From assembly GCF_016924665.1 (NCBI RefSeq), contig NZ_JAFFJT010000005.1, forward strand, positions 1 through 64,000: a stretch of DNA of 64,000 bases, given 5' to 3'. The notes beneath the pieces were generated by a model. It had not been told where the DNA came from. It ran no database searches and was given only the letters and a program-made list of their open reading frames with translations. Both the position numbers and the translations under genes were made by a program. Origin of the DNA: Nocardioides sp. SYSU D00038. Its GTDB lineage: Bacteria > Actinomycetota > Actinomycetes > Propionibacteriales > Nocardioidaceae. Numbering within the stretch: the stretch's first letter is position 1; each line of letters begins with the position of its first letter. Below are positions 8,968 to 17,771 of the stretch, one piece after another.

Positions 8968-10233
8968 ATGAGGGAGCGGCCGCCCCGGCGGCGGACGCCG
9001 GACGCCCGCTGGACGCTGCCGCCGCTCGCGGTGCTCTTCGGCCTCAACCTCGTCGACGAGCTCGACCGGCTCGCCTTCGCCGCGCTGACCCCGGAGTTGC
9101 GAGACGCGTTCGGCCTCTCCGACGCCCAGGTGGTGGCGGTGGGGGCAGTCGCCGGACTATTCATCATGCTCGGCGCGCTCCCCCTCGGCTGGCTCGGCGA
9201 TCGGGTGGCCCGGGTGCGGCTGGTGGTGGTCGCGGCCCTGGTCTGGAGCGCGATGTCGGTGCTCACCGGCGCGGCGTGGGCGGTCTGGGTGCTGGTGCTG
9301 GCCCGGGCCCTCTCCGGCATCGCCCGCACCTCCAACGAGGTGGTCCACCCCAGCCTGCTCGTCGACTACTACCGACCCGTCGACCAGCCCCGCGCCTTCC
9401 AGGTGCACCGGCTGGCCACCCCGCTCAGCACGGTGCTCGGCCTGGCCGTCGGCGGGCTCGGGCTGCTCGTCGGCTGGCGCTGGACGTTCGTGCTCATCGC
9501 GGTGCCGACCTGGCTGCTCGTCGCGGCCGCACTCTCGCTGCGCGAGCCGTCGCGCGGTCCGGCACCCGTCGCGACCGCCGCTCCGGTCGCGCGGGTGGGG
9601 TTCGGCGCCGCCCGTCGCGCGATCACCGGGATGCCGACGATCCGCCGCCTCTGGGTGGCGGCGTTCCTGCTGGGCGCGGCGTTCATCGGGGTCACCCAGC
9701 TGCTCTCGCTGTTCTTCGAGCGCGAGCACGCCTTCGACGCCCTGGGTCGAGGCCTCGTGCAGACGGCGTACGGCGCGGGCACGGTCGTGGGCATCGTCCT
9801 CGGCGCCCGGGCCGCGGGTCGGGCGATCGCGACGCAGCGCTGGGAGCGGCTGCCGACCGTGATCGCCGCGGGCGTGCTGACGACCTCGGCCGGCCTGCTG
9901 CTGCTGGCGGTGACGCCGTGGAGCGGGGTGTCGGTGGCCCAGTGCGTGCTGCTCGGCGTCGGCATGGGGGTCTGGCAGCCGGCGTTCTACCCCCTGGTCG
10001 GCCGGATCGTCGCGCCGGCGATCCGCACCCAGGCGTTCGGCTGGACGCTGCTGGTCTCGGGCCTGGGCGCCGGCCTCGCCGTGCCGCTGGCCCGCCTCGG
10101 CCAGGCGGAGGGCTACCGGCTCTCGTTCGGACTGATGGCCGGCTGCATGCTGGTCGCCGCGTGGGTGCTGGCCTCGGCGGCCCGGCGGCTGCCGCACGAC
10201 GTCGCGGCCGCCGGTCCGGTCCTCCCGGCCTGA
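8968..10233 (+). CDS. major facilitator superfamily transporter
   Basis: A 421-residue membrane protein with about twelve hydrophobic segments. The loop between helices 2 and 3 carries GWLGDRVARVR, the MFS signature (GxLaDrxGrrr-like), and a second weaker copy lies in the second half. The first helix contains LVDELDRLAF, with charged residues that could couple protons. Substrate is not predictable. ATG 8968 is preferred over the upstream TTG at 8938 because it gives the usual short cytoplasmic N-terminus and fits a promoter just ahead. Divergent from the sulfatase operon. Confidence 0.88.
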   Translation: MRERPPRRRTPDARWTLPPLAVLFGLNLVDELDRLAFAALTPELRDAFGLSDAQVVAVGAVAGLFIMLGALPLGWLGDRVARVRLVVVAALVWSAMSVLTGAAWAVWVLVLARALSGIARTSNEVVHPSLLVDYYRPVDQPRAFQVHRLATPLSTVLGLAVGGLGLLVGWRWTFVLIAVPTWLLVAAALSLREPSRGPAPVATAAPVARVGFGAARRAITGMPTIRRLWVAAFLLGAAFIGVTQLLSLFFEREHAFDALGRGLVQTAYGAGTVVGIVLGARAAGRAIATQRWERLPTVIAAGVLTTSAGLLLLAVTPWSGVSVAQCVLLGVGMGVWQPAFYPLVGRIVAPAIRTQAFGWTLLVSGLGAGLAVPLARLGQAEGYRLSFGLMAGCMLVAAWVLASAARRLPHDVAAAGPVLPA

Positions 10234-10301
10234 CCGAGCGTTCTGACAGGGCGTCATTCCAGAAAGCGGGCGGCCCCCTCGCGGCCGCTCCCCGCCTGTT
10301 C

Positions 10302-10307
10302 TAGTCT
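10302..10307 (+). promoter_or_regulatory. -10 box TAGTCT, leaderless start
   Basis: TAGTCT ends six bases before the ATG at 10314, the spacing expected when transcription begins at the start codon. No ribosome-binding sequence is present between them. Confidence 0.45.
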
Positions 10308-10313
10308 CGCGCC

Positions 10314-10946
10314 ATGACCTCACCGGCCGACGCCCCCCTCGACGTCGCCTACCCGGACGCCCCGTGGCGGATGGTGGGCCAGCTGTGGCTCTCGCTGTTC
10401 CGGGTGCCCCAGCCGGTCGACGGGCTGCGCCCGGCGGGCATCTACGGCGCGGCGTTCGTCTCCTACGAGGAGGGCAGCCCGCTGACCTACTCCGAGCTGC
10501 TCGTCGCGCGGCCGCTGCGCACCGACGACGCGGGCCGGCGGGTCACGATCACCGACATCTGGGTCGACTCCCCCGCCTCGGTCGCCGGCGGCCGGGCGCT
10601 GTGGGCGATCCCGAAGGGCCTGTGCGACTTCACGCTCGAGAGCGAGCGCACCGGCCCGTACACCTCCACCGAGTGGGGGGCGAGCCTCGAGCGGCGACCG
10701 ATCGCGCACGCCCGGTTCCGCGACGTCTCGCGGGGGATGCTGCGGGCGCCGTTCAAGGGCGGCACCTGGCAGCCGCCCGTCGACGGGCACACCCGCCCGG
10801 CCACCGCGACCCTCCAGGGCTCGGCCAAGGCGCTGCCGTGCTGGGGCCGCTGGGACTTCGCCGCCGACGGACCGCTCGGCTTCCTGCACGGCCGCCGGGC
10901 GCTCGCGTCGTTCCGGATGGCCGACTTCCGGATGTCGTTCGGCTGA
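10314..10946 (+). CDS. acetoacetate decarboxylase-like family protein
   Basis: A 210-residue protein that looks like the acetoacetate decarboxylase (ADC) superfamily beta-cone fold. It has YSELLVARPL, VDSPASVAGGRALWAIPKG and a C-terminal WGRWDFAADGPLGFL. The lysine in AIPKG lies where members carry the Schiff-base lysine, but I cannot confirm that a second lysine and the acidic partner are in place, so decarboxylase activity is uncertain. Many actinobacterial homologues are annotated only as ADC-domain proteins. It stands alone, downstream of the MFS gene and probably with its own promoter. Confidence 0.72.
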   Translation: MTSPADAPLDVAYPDAPWRMVGQLWLSLFRVPQPVDGLRPAGIYGAAFVSYEEGSPLTYSELLVARPLRTDDAGRRVTITDIWVDSPASVAGGRALWAIPKGLCDFTLESERTGPYTSTEWGASLERRPIAHARFRDVSRGMLRAPFKGGTWQPPVDGHTRPATATLQGSAKALPCWGRWDFAADGPLGFLHGRRALASFRMADFRMSFG

Positions 10947-11183
10947 TCAGGCCTCGGCGTCCGCGACGCCGTCCTCGACCTTGCCGTCGTCGCCCGCCCG
11001 CCGGGCGGCCTCGCGGATCTCGAACACCTCGGTGGCGAAGCCGCCCACGGCGGTGGCGACGTCCTTGACGGCCGTGGTGATGATCGAGGCGACCTCACCG
11101 ACCGCCACCGCGGCGGCCTCGGCGGTCGACTGGATCGCGTCCTTGCCGATCTCGGCCTTCGACAGGTGCTCCGGGTCACTCAT
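10947..11183 (-). CDS. small conserved hypothetical protein
   Basis: A 78-residue protein, MSDPEHLSKAEIGKDAIQ..., with an Ala/Val-rich central stretch (TAEAAAVAVGEVASIITTAV) that could be an amphipathic helix, and an acidic tail. The ATG at 11183 is preferred over an upstream in-frame start because it gives a typical soluble N-terminus. It ends directly against the stop of the ADC-like gene. I do not recognise the family and see no catalytic residues. Confidence 0.6.
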   Translation of the reverse strand: MSDPEHLSKAEIGKDAIQSTAEAAAVAVGEVASIITTAVKDVATAVGGFATEVFEIREAARRAGDDGKVEDGVADAEA

Positions 11184-11220
11184 GGTCACCAGTCTGACCG
11201 CTCGGCGCCCGGTTGGCACC

Positions 11221-12408
11221 TCAGGCCGCCGCGACCGGCCGGACGGCGGCGTCGGGCTCGGACGCCGGCGCCGGCTTGCGGTCGGGCAGCGCCATCCGGC
11301 AGATCTTCTTGGCCACGCTGAACAGCTGCTTCCCGAGCGGCCCGGTGTTGTAGGGCAGGCCGTAGCGCTCGCAGATGTCGCGGACCTCCTCGGCGATCTC
11401 CGGGTAGCGCCGGGCCGGCAGGTCCGGGAACAGGTGGTGCTCGATCTGGTGGCTGAGGTTGCCAGTCATCACGTGGAAGAGCTTGCCGCCGGTGATGTTG
11501 GCCGAGCCGAGCAGCTGGCGGTAGTACCACTGCCCACGCGACTCGTCCTCGCACTCCTCCTCGGAGAAGGTCGCCACCCCGGCCGGGAAGTGGCCGCAGA
11601 AGATGATGTTGAACGCCCAGATGTTGCGCACCAGGTTGGCGGTGGCGTTGCCGGCGAACGTCAGCGGGAACAGCGGGCCGGTCAGCGCCGGGAACAGCAG
11701 GTAGTCCTTGATCGCCTGGCGCTTGACCTTGCGCATGATGCCGGCGTGGAGCGCCTTGTTCTCCGAGACCTTGCGCTTGCCGGAGACGATGTTCTCGACC
11801 TCGAGGTCGTGCATGGCCACGCCCCACTCGAAGAAGATCATCAGCAGGAACGCGTAGACCGGGTTGCCGAGGTAGTAGGGGTGCCACTTCTGGTCCTCGT
11901 CCATGCGCAGGATGCCGTAGCCGATGTCACGGTCCTTGCCGAGGATGTTGGTGTAGGTGTGGTGGATGTAGTTGTGGCTGTGCTTCCACTGGTCGCTGGG
12001 GCAGACGTTGTCCCACTCGTACATCCGGGAGTTCAGGCCGGGGTCGCCCATCCAGTCGTACTGGCCGTGCATGACGTTGTGGCCGATCTCCATGTTGTCG
12101 AGGATCTTGGAGATGCTCAGCGCGGCGACCGCGAGCGGCCAGGCCGGCGGCAGGTACATCAGGGCGCGGCCGGCGACCTCGAGCTGGCGCTGGCGGCGCA
12201 CCACCTCGCGGATGTACGACGCGTCCGCCTCGCCGAGGTCGGCGATCACCCGCTGCCGGATCGCGTCGAGCTCCTCGCCGAAGCGGTCGAGCTCCTCGGT
12301 GGTGAGCCGGCGGACGGCGTCCGGGTCGATGGTGGCCTGGGTGCTGGCCTGGGTGCTGGCCTGGGTGCCGCTGGAGGTGCTGGTGGGGGTGCTGGTCGTG
12401 GTGCTCAT
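11221..12408 (-). CDS. membrane fatty acid (acyl-CoA) desaturase, DesA3-like
   Basis: A 395-residue integral-membrane desaturase that introduces a double bond in an acyl chain using a di-iron centre. All three histidine boxes are present: HNVMH, HSHNYIHH and HQIEHH. Hydrophobic segments lie at about residues 85-105, 180-200 and 235-255. It begins with a Thr/Ser/Gln-rich, degenerate repeat tail (STQASTQAT). It starts 14 bases after the oxidoreductase gene and is clearly its operon partner, the same pairing as DesA3 (Rv3229c) with Rv3230c in M. tuberculosis, where the enzyme makes oleate from stearoyl-CoA. Its expected control is by the TetR protein encoded at 13712. Confidence 0.93.
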   Translation of the reverse strand: MSTTTSTPTSTSSGTQASTQASTQATIDPDAVRRLTTEELDRFGEELDAIRQRVIADLGEADASYIREVVRRQRQLEVAGRALMYLPPAWPLAVAALSISKILDNMEIGHNVMHGQYDWMGDPGLNSRMYEWDNVCPSDQWKHSHNYIHHTYTNILGKDRDIGYGILRMDEDQKWHPYYLGNPVYAFLLMIFFEWGVAMHDLEVENIVSGKRKVSENKALHAGIMRKVKRQAIKDYLLFPALTGPLFPLTFAGNATANLVRNIWAFNIIFCGHFPAGVATFSEEECEDESRGQWYYRQLLGSANITGGKLFHVMTGNLSHQIEHHLFPDLPARRYPEIAEEVRDICERYGLPYNTGPLGKQLFSVAKKICRMALPDRKPAPASEPDAAVRPVAAA

Positions 12409-12422
12409 GTGGTGCTCCCTTC

Positions 12423-13544
12423 TCAGACGTCGACGACGCAGTCGCCGACGGGGGCGGAGACGCAGATCCGGATGTCCTCGTCCGGCAGGGAGGACTCCTC
12501 GCCGGTCAGGACGTTGCGCACGGTGCCCTCGCTCTTGCGCGAGGTGCAGGAGAAGCAGATGCCCATCCGGCAGCCGAACTCGGGCTTCAGGCCGAGTGCC
12601 TCGGCCTGCTCGAGCAGCGAGGCCCCGGTGTTGGGCGCCTCCTTGCCGGAGCGGCTGAACGCGACCGAGCCCTCGGCGGTGCCGGCGTCGGCGACCCGCG
12701 GCGGCTTGAAGTACTCCACGCGCAGCGCTTCGGAGCCGTCGTACGCCGCCTGCACGGCCTCGATCAGCGGGGCCGGCCCGCAGGCCCAGGTGGGCACGTC
12801 GCGGTAGCCGGGCACCAGCCGCTCGAGGAACGCCGGCGAGAGGTTCGGGTCGCCGAGCTCGGGGTGGAGCAGGTGGACGTCGATGCCGTCGCCCGAGCGC
12901 CGCACCCGGTCGAGCTCGTCGGCGAAGATCTGGTGCTCGGGGCTCTGGGCGTAGTGCACGAAGGTGACCCGGCCGCGGTGGGTGCGGCGCTGCAGCGATC
13001 GCAGCATCGACATCACCGGCGTGATGCCGGAGCCGCCGGAGAGGAACAGCACGTGCTCGGGCACCCGGTCGGGCAGCACGAAGTCGCCCTCGGCCTGGGA
13101 GAGGTGCACGATCGTGCCGGGGGTGGCCTCCTCGACGAGGAACCGCGAGACCACGCCGTCGGGGTTGGCCCGCAGCGTGATCGTGAACCGGTCGCCGTGG
13201 CGCGAGTCGGGGCTGGAGACGGTGAAGACCCGCGTCGTACGGCGGGCACCGTGCACCTCGACGCCGAGCTGCACGTGCTGGCCGGCGCGGTGGCCGCGCC
13301 AGGTCGAGGTGGGCTGGAGGGTGATCGTGGCGACGGGCGGGTGGCCGGGCACGTCGACTTCGCGGTGGACGTCGACGACCTTGGCGCGGACCTCGTGGGC
13401 GGCCCACATCGGGTTGACCTGCTCGAGGTAGCGGTCCACACCGTGGGGGGAGGCCAGCGCGGCCAGGACGCGGGAGCGCAGCAGGCGCTGCCCCAGCGCG
13501 AGCGGCTGGCCGCTGCGCATCGCCGGAGCGTCGGTGGTGCTCAT
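12423..13544 (-). CDS. ferredoxin-reductase-type electron donor for the desaturase
   Basis: A 373-residue protein with an FNR-like flavin/NAD(P)H half and a C-terminal plant-type [2Fe-2S] ferredoxin. The flavin motif is TRVFTVSSP, the nucleotide motif LSGGSGITPVMSML, and the cluster ligands are CRMGICFSC plus a cysteine near the C-terminus (RICVSAP). It passes electrons from NAD(P)H to the desaturase; Rv3230c is the known M. tuberculosis counterpart. ATG 13544 is chosen for the GAGGAGA ribosome site at 13551-13557. First gene of the two-gene operon. Confidence 0.92.
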   Translation of the reverse strand: MSTTDAPAMRSGQPLALGQRLLRSRVLAALASPHGVDRYLEQVNPMWAAHEVRAKVVDVHREVDVPGHPPVATITLQPTSTWRGHRAGQHVQLGVEVHGARRTTRVFTVSSPDSRHGDRFTITLRANPDGVVSRFLVEEATPGTIVHLSQAEGDFVLPDRVPEHVLFLSGGSGITPVMSMLRSLQRRTHRGRVTFVHYAQSPEHQIFADELDRVRRSGDGIDVHLLHPELGDPNLSPAFLERLVPGYRDVPTWACGPAPLIEAVQAAYDGSEALRVEYFKPPRVADAGTAEGSVAFSRSGKEAPNTGASLLEQAEALGLKPEFGCRMGICFSCTSRKSEGTVRNVLTGEESSLPDEDIRICVSAPVGDCVVDV

Positions 13545-13569
13545 CGGCGGTCTCCTCGGGTCGAAGTTC

Positions 13570-13587
13570 AGTGAACGTTCGTACACT
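13570..13587. promoter_or_regulatory. palindromic operator of the desaturase operon
   Basis: The 18-bp near-palindrome AGTGAACGTTCGTACACT (AGTG-N-ACG-NN-CGT-N-CACT) lies 25 bases upstream of the oxidoreductase start. It is similar to operators of TetR-type desaturase regulators such as DesT. A minus-strand TTGACC (13614-13619) with GACAGT 17 bases on would place transcription start inside or beside it. Confidence 0.65.
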
Positions 13588-13699
13588 CAAACTGTCCCAA
13601 GGGCTCCCAGCAGGGTCAAGGGGAAGGGCGGGTGATGGTCGCCACGGGCTCCCGTGACGGTGGACACCTGTGCACCGGGGTACGGGGGTGGGGTTGGCC

Positions 13700-13705
13700 T
13701 ACGAT
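13700..13705 (+). promoter_or_regulatory. -10 box TACGAT, leaderless start of TetR gene
   Basis: TACGAT ends six bases before the GTG at 13712. There is no Shine-Dalgarno sequence, so a leaderless mRNA is likely. No good -35 is visible. Confidence 0.45.
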
Positions 13706-13711
13706 CGTGGG

Positions 13712-14356
13712 GTGCCGTCGACGTCCGCTCCCCCGCCCGCCACCCGTGGTGAGCGGAAGGAGCGCACCCGGCGCGCGATCCTCGACGCCGCGCTGCGGCT
13801 GTGCGAGGACAGCAGCCTGGTCGCGCTGTCGCTGCGCGCGGTCGCCAAGGAGGTCGGGATCGTGCCGACCGCCTTCTACCGCCACTTCACCTCGATCGAG
13901 GACCTCGGGCTCGAGCTGGTCGACGAGTCCTTCGAGTCGCTGCGCGCGATGCTCAAGGAGGTCCGCCAGGCCGGCGCGACGTCGTTGACCGAGATGATCG
14001 ACGGCTCGGTGCGGATCCTGGTCGAGCACGTGCACGCGCAGCGCGAGCACTTCATGTTCATCGCCCGCGAGCGCGGCGCCGGCCCGCTGCCCGTGCGCGA
14101 GGCGATCCGCCACGAGATCGAGCTGTGCGAGCGCGAGCTCGCCGCCGACCTGCGCCGGATCCCCGGCATGGACCCGTGGTCGCCCGAGGACGTGCAGGTG
14201 CTGTCGAACCTGATCGTGATGGCGATGGTCAGCACCGTGGAGTCGGTGCTGCTCGCCGCGCCGGGCTCGGTCGCCGAGCGGCGGATCGCGGAGCGGGCCC
14301 GCACCCAGCTGCGGATGGTGCTGGTCGGCGCGCTCCAGTGGGAGTCGCGCGACTGA
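13712..14356 (+). CDS. TetR-family regulator, probable repressor of the desaturase operon
   Basis: A 214-residue protein with the TetR helix-turn-helix at about residues 15-60: RRAILDAALRL...VALSLRAVAKEVGIVPTAFYRHFTSIEDL. The C-terminal half is acidic and helical. It is transcribed divergently from the desaturase operon with a near-perfect 18-bp palindrome between, the standard arrangement for a fatty-acid-responsive repressor. GTG 13712 is chosen because it sits where transcription from the TACGAT box would begin; longer starts upstream have no ribosome site. The acyl ligand is an inference from context. Confidence 0.88.
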   Translation: MPSTSAPPPATRGERKERTRRAILDAALRLCEDSSLVALSLRAVAKEVGIVPTAFYRHFTSIEDLGLELVDESFESLRAMLKEVRQAGATSLTEMIDGSVRILVEHVHAQREHFMFIARERGAGPLPVREAIRHEIELCERELAADLRRIPGMDPWSPEDVQVLSNLIVMAMVSTVESVLLAAPGSVAERRIAERARTQLRMVLVGALQWESRD

Positions 14357-14366
14357 GGCGGGGCGT

Positions 14367-14727
14367 CGCGGGCAGCGGTGCGCAGGCCGCCGTTCGCGAG
14401 GTGCAGATGGAGGCTGACCCACCGCCACCCCGGCGGGCCGCCCGGGCAGCGGTGCGCAGGCCTTCGTTCGCGAGGTGGAAACGGAGGCTCACCCACCGCC
14501 ACCCCACGGACCGCCCGGGCAGCGGTGCGCACGCCCCCGTTCGCGAGGTGGAAACGGAGGCTGACCCACCGCCACCCCACGCCCCGCCCGGGCAACGGTG
14601 CGCACGCCCCCGTTCGCGAGGTGGAGACGGAGGCTCACCCACCGCCACCCCACGCCCCGCCCGGGCAACGGTGCGCACGCCCGCGTTCGCGAGGTGAAAA
14701 CGGAGGCTCACCCACCGCCACCCGCGG
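14367..14727. repeat. 73-bp tandem repeat array A, five units
   Basis: The motif CGTTCGCGAGGTG recurs at 14391, 14465, 14538, 14611 and 14684, a period of 74, 73, 73 and 73 bases. Each unit also contains ACGGAGGCTSACCCACCGCC and GCCCGGGCARCGGTGCGCA. All frames remain open by composition, but the repeat does not look like a protein. The array fills the 388-base gap between the TetR gene and the convergent SDR gene. Confidence 0.92.
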
Positions 14728-14744
14728 GCGCCGAGCAGGCGAGG

Positions 14745-15419
14745 TCAGCGCGGCTTGACCGTCAGGTCGGTGATCGTGGCGTCGCCGGGCAGGTCGAGCA
14801 CGTGCACGATCGCGTCGACCACGGTCTCGGCCCGCACCCACGCCGCGGCGTCGTAGTCCTTGCCCTCCTGGGCGTGCACCTGCTCCTGCATCGGGGTGGC
14901 GGTGCGACCCGGGAACACCGACGTGACCCGCACGCCGGCGGACTGCTCCTCGGCGCGCAGCGAGTCGGCCAGCGCGCGCAGGCCGTGCTTGGAGGCGGCG
15001 TACGCCGCCCACTGCGGGTGGGCGAACAGGCCGGCGCCGGAGTTGACCAGCACCACCGTGCCCCGGGCGGCCCGGAGCGCGGGCAGGGCAAGCCGGGTGA
15101 GCGCGGCGGGCGCGACCAGGTTGACCAGCGCCTGCTCGGTCCACGCGGCGGTGCTGAGCTCGGCGACCGGCCCCAGCTCGACCACGCCCGCGCAGTGGAC
15201 CACCGAGTCGAGCACGGGCGGCAGCTGGAGCGTCTCGAGCGAGGGGGGATCGGCCAGGTCGGCGACGAGCACCCGCGCGCCGTCGTACGTCGCGGACAGG
15301 TCGGTGGCCCGCTCGGGCGACCGCGCGACGAGCACCAGCTCGTCGCCCCGGGCGTGGAGGCGGGCGGCCAGCGCGGCGCCGATGCCCGAACCGGCCCCCG
15401 TGAGGAGGTGGGTGGCCAT
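14745..15419 (-). CDS. short-chain dehydrogenase/reductase
   Basis: A 224-residue Rossmann-fold oxidoreductase. The nucleotide motif is LLTGAGSGIG at residues 5-14; VVHCAGVVE replaces the usual NNAG; the catalytic pair is YAASK with a serine in VLVNSGAG. It is shorter than the usual 250 residues. Its ATG overlaps the TGA of the zinc-less alcohol dehydrogenase-like gene by one base (15417-15421), so the two are coupled. Substrate is unknown. Confidence 0.88.
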   Translation of the reverse strand: MATHLLTGAGSGIGAALAARLHARGDELVLVARSPERATDLSATYDGARVLVADLADPPSLETLQLPPVLDSVVHCAGVVELGPVAELSTAAWTEQALVNLVAPAALTRLALPALRAARGTVVLVNSGAGLFAHPQWAAYAASKHGLRALADSLRAEEQSAGVRVTSVFPGRTATPMQEQVHAQEGKDYDAAAWVRAETVVDAIVHVLDLPGDATITDLTVKPR

Positions 15420-16387
15420 CAGCGGGTCAGCACGATCTTGCCGAAGACGTCGCCCTCGGCCATCGCGGCGAAGCCCTCGCGGGCCTCGGTCATCGGCAGC
15501 ACCCGGTCGACCAGCGGCCGGGTGCCGGTGGCGTCGAGCATGGCGACCAGCGAGGCCAGCTCGGTGCGGGTGCCCATCGTGGACCCGATGACGCTGAGCT
15601 GGAGGAAGAAGATCCGGGTCAGCTCGGCGTCGTCGAGCTGGGGGCCGGAGGTGGCGCCGGAGATGACGATCCGGCCGCCCGGCCGCAGCGCTCGCACCGA
15701 GTGCGACCAGGTGGCCCGGCCCACGGTCTCCATCACCGCGTCGACCTTGACCGGCAGCCGCGCCCCCGACTCGAACACCTCGTGGGCGCCGATCTCGAGC
15801 GCCCGGGCCCGCTTCGCCTCGTCGCGGCTGGTGGCCAGCACCCGCAGGCCGGCCGCCCGGGCCAGCGTGATCAGCGCGGTCGCCACCCCGCCACCGGCGC
15901 CCTGCACCAGCACGGTGTCGCCGGCCTTGAGGTCGCCCCGGGTGAAGAGCATCCGGTACGCCGTGAGCCAGGCGGTCGGCAGGCACGCGGCCTCCTCGAA
16001 CGACAGCGACGCCGGCTTGGGCACGACGTTCGCGCGCGGCACGACGACCTTGTCGGCGAAGGTGCCCTGGTGACGCTCGGAGAGCAGCGAGCGGCGCGGG
16101 TCGAGCGTCTCGTCGCCGCGCCAGGAGGGGTCACTGATCACCGCGTGCACGACCACCTCGTTGCCGTCCTCGTCGGTGCCGGCGGCGTCGCAGCCGAGGA
16201 TCATCGGCAGCTGCTCCTGCTTGAGCCCCACGCCGCGCAGCGACCACAGGTCGTGGTGGTTGAGCGAGGCGGCGCGCACGGTCACCGTCGTCCAGCCGTC
16301 GGGCGCCTGCGGGTCCGGCCGCTCGTCGACGCGCAGGCCGGAGAGCGGGTCGTCGGTGGAGAAGGACTCGGCGTAGACGGCGAACAT
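15419..16387 (-). CDS. medium-chain dehydrogenase/quinone oxidoreductase-like protein
   Basis: A 322-residue MDR-superfamily enzyme. The N-terminal GroES-like domain has SLNHHDLWSLRG and ILGCDAAG; the NADP domain has VLVQGAGGGVATALITLA. The structural-zinc cysteine cluster is missing, as in quinone oxidoreductases and enoyl reductases. ATG 16387 is used; an in-frame GTG at 16396 would add three residues. It is coupled to the SDR gene behind it, so the pair may act on one substrate. Confidence 0.85.
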   Translation of the reverse strand: MFAVYAESFSTDDPLSGLRVDERPDPQAPDGWTTVTVRAASLNHHDLWSLRGVGLKQEQLPMILGCDAAGTDEDGNEVVVHAVISDPSWRGDETLDPRRSLLSERHQGTFADKVVVPRANVVPKPASLSFEEAACLPTAWLTAYRMLFTRGDLKAGDTVLVQGAGGGVATALITLARAAGLRVLATSRDEAKRARALEIGAHEVFESGARLPVKVDAVMETVGRATWSHSVRALRPGGRIVISGATSGPQLDDAELTRIFFLQLSVIGSTMGTRTELASLVAMLDATGTRPLVDRVLPMTEAREGFAAMAEGDVFGKIVLTR

Positions 16388-16437
16388 GGAGCCCACGCTA
16401 GCGACGCCGCCGAGCCCGCGGCATGACCGAGGTCACC

Positions 16438-17616
16438 TCAGACCCGGGCGACGCCGTCCTCCCGCGCGGCCAGGGCCACCGCCGCCGCGACCGCCGGCCC
16501 CACCCGAGGGTCGAACGGCGACGGGATCACCATGTCCTCGGCCAGCGCGTCGCCGACCAGGTCGGCGAGCGCGGTGGCGGCGGCCAGCTTCATGCCCTCG
16601 GTGATCGCGGTGGCGTGGACGTCGATCGCGCCGCGGAAGATGCCCGGGAAGGCCAGCACGTTGTTGATCTGGTTGGGGTAGTCGGAGCGCCCGGTCGCGA
16701 CCACCCGCGCGTGCCGGTGGGCCACCTCGGGGTGCACCTCGGGCGTCGGGTTGGCCAGGCCGAAGATGATCGCGTCGGGCGCCATCCGGGCGACGTCCTC
16801 CTCGGCGACCGTGCCGCCGGAGACGCCGATGTAGACGTCGGCGCCCTCGAGCACGTCGCCGAGCGACCCGGTGCGACCGGTCTGGTCGGCGGTCATCGCG
16901 GCCAGCGCGCGCTTGACCGGGGTCAGGTCGTCCCGACCGGCGTGCAGCACGCCCTTGCGGTCGGTGACCGCGAGGTCCTTGATGCCGGCCTCGAGCAGGA
17001 TCTTGGCCACCGCGACGCCGGCCGCGCCCGCCCCGGAGATCACCACGCGGGTCGACTCGGGGTTGCGGCCGGTGAGCTTGAGCGCGTTGGTCAGCGCGGC
17101 GAGCGCGACCACCGCGGTGCCGTGCTGGTCGTCGTGGAAGACCGGGACGTCGAGCCGCTCCTTGAGCCGGTCCTCGATCTCGAAGCAGCGCGGAGCCGAG
17201 ATGTCCTCGAGGTTGATGCCGCCGAAGCTGGGCGCCATCCGCACCACGGTCTCGATGATCTCGTCGACGTCGGTGGTGTCGAGGCAGATCGGGACGCCGT
17301 CGACGCCCCCGAACTGCTTGAAGAGCACGGCCTTGCCCTCCATCACCGGCATCGCGGCGGCCGGGCCGATGTCGCCCAGGCCCAGCACGGCGGTGCCGTC
17401 GGTGACGATCGCGACCGTGTTGGGCACCCACGTGTAGTGGCGGGTCAGGCTCGGGTCGGCGGCGATCGCCTCGCAGACCCGGGCCACGCCGGGGGTGTAG
17501 GCCATCGACAGGTCGTCGCGGTCGCCCAGGGCCACTGTGGACCCGATCGACATCTTGCCTCCGACGTGGAGGTCGAAGACCGGGTCGCCGGAGTGGGGGT
17601 GCTGTGCGTCAGCCAT
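16438..17616 (-). CDS. NAD(P)-dependent malic enzyme
   Basis: A 392-residue enzyme that oxidatively decarboxylates malate to pyruvate and CO2, linking the TCA cycle to pyruvate and supplying NAD(P)H. The malic domain carries AYTPGVARVCEAI, VTDGTAVLGLGDIGP, KAVLFKQFGG and VFHDDQHGTAVV. The NAD domain has VVISGAGAAGVAVAKIL and ends with NQINNVLAFPGIFRGA. It is the short bacterial form without a phosphotransacetylase domain. ATG 17616 follows an AAGG at about ten bases. The 155 bases upstream to sodX hold no gene. Confidence 0.93.
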   Translation of the reverse strand: MADAQHPHSGDPVFDLHVGGKMSIGSTVALGDRDDLSMAYTPGVARVCEAIAADPSLTRHYTWVPNTVAIVTDGTAVLGLGDIGPAAAMPVMEGKAVLFKQFGGVDGVPICLDTTDVDEIIETVVRMAPSFGGINLEDISAPRCFEIEDRLKERLDVPVFHDDQHGTAVVALAALTNALKLTGRNPESTRVVISGAGAAGVAVAKILLEAGIKDLAVTDRKGVLHAGRDDLTPVKRALAAMTADQTGRTGSLGDVLEGADVYIGVSGGTVAEEDVARMAPDAIIFGLANPTPEVHPEVAHRHARVVATGRSDYPNQINNVLAFPGIFRGAIDVHATAITEGMKLAAATALADLVGDALAEDMVIPSPFDPRVGPAVAAAVALAAREDGVARV

Positions 17617-17771
17617 CAGCTCAAGAACCTTCGGGGCAGGAAGAGACGGTCGGGTGCGGCACGCGCCGCGAGCGGTGGCTCGCGGGACCGGCACGATCCG
17701 GGGGGTCTCCCCTGCTGGCAGTCTCGCACAGCGAGCCCCTCCTCCGACCCGGTTCCGGGGCATGGCATGGG

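Noticed and set aside
14378-14758. Proline/arginine-rich frames inside the 73-bp array
   Set aside because: All frames are open because of the repeat sequence; no ribosome site and no similarity to real domains.
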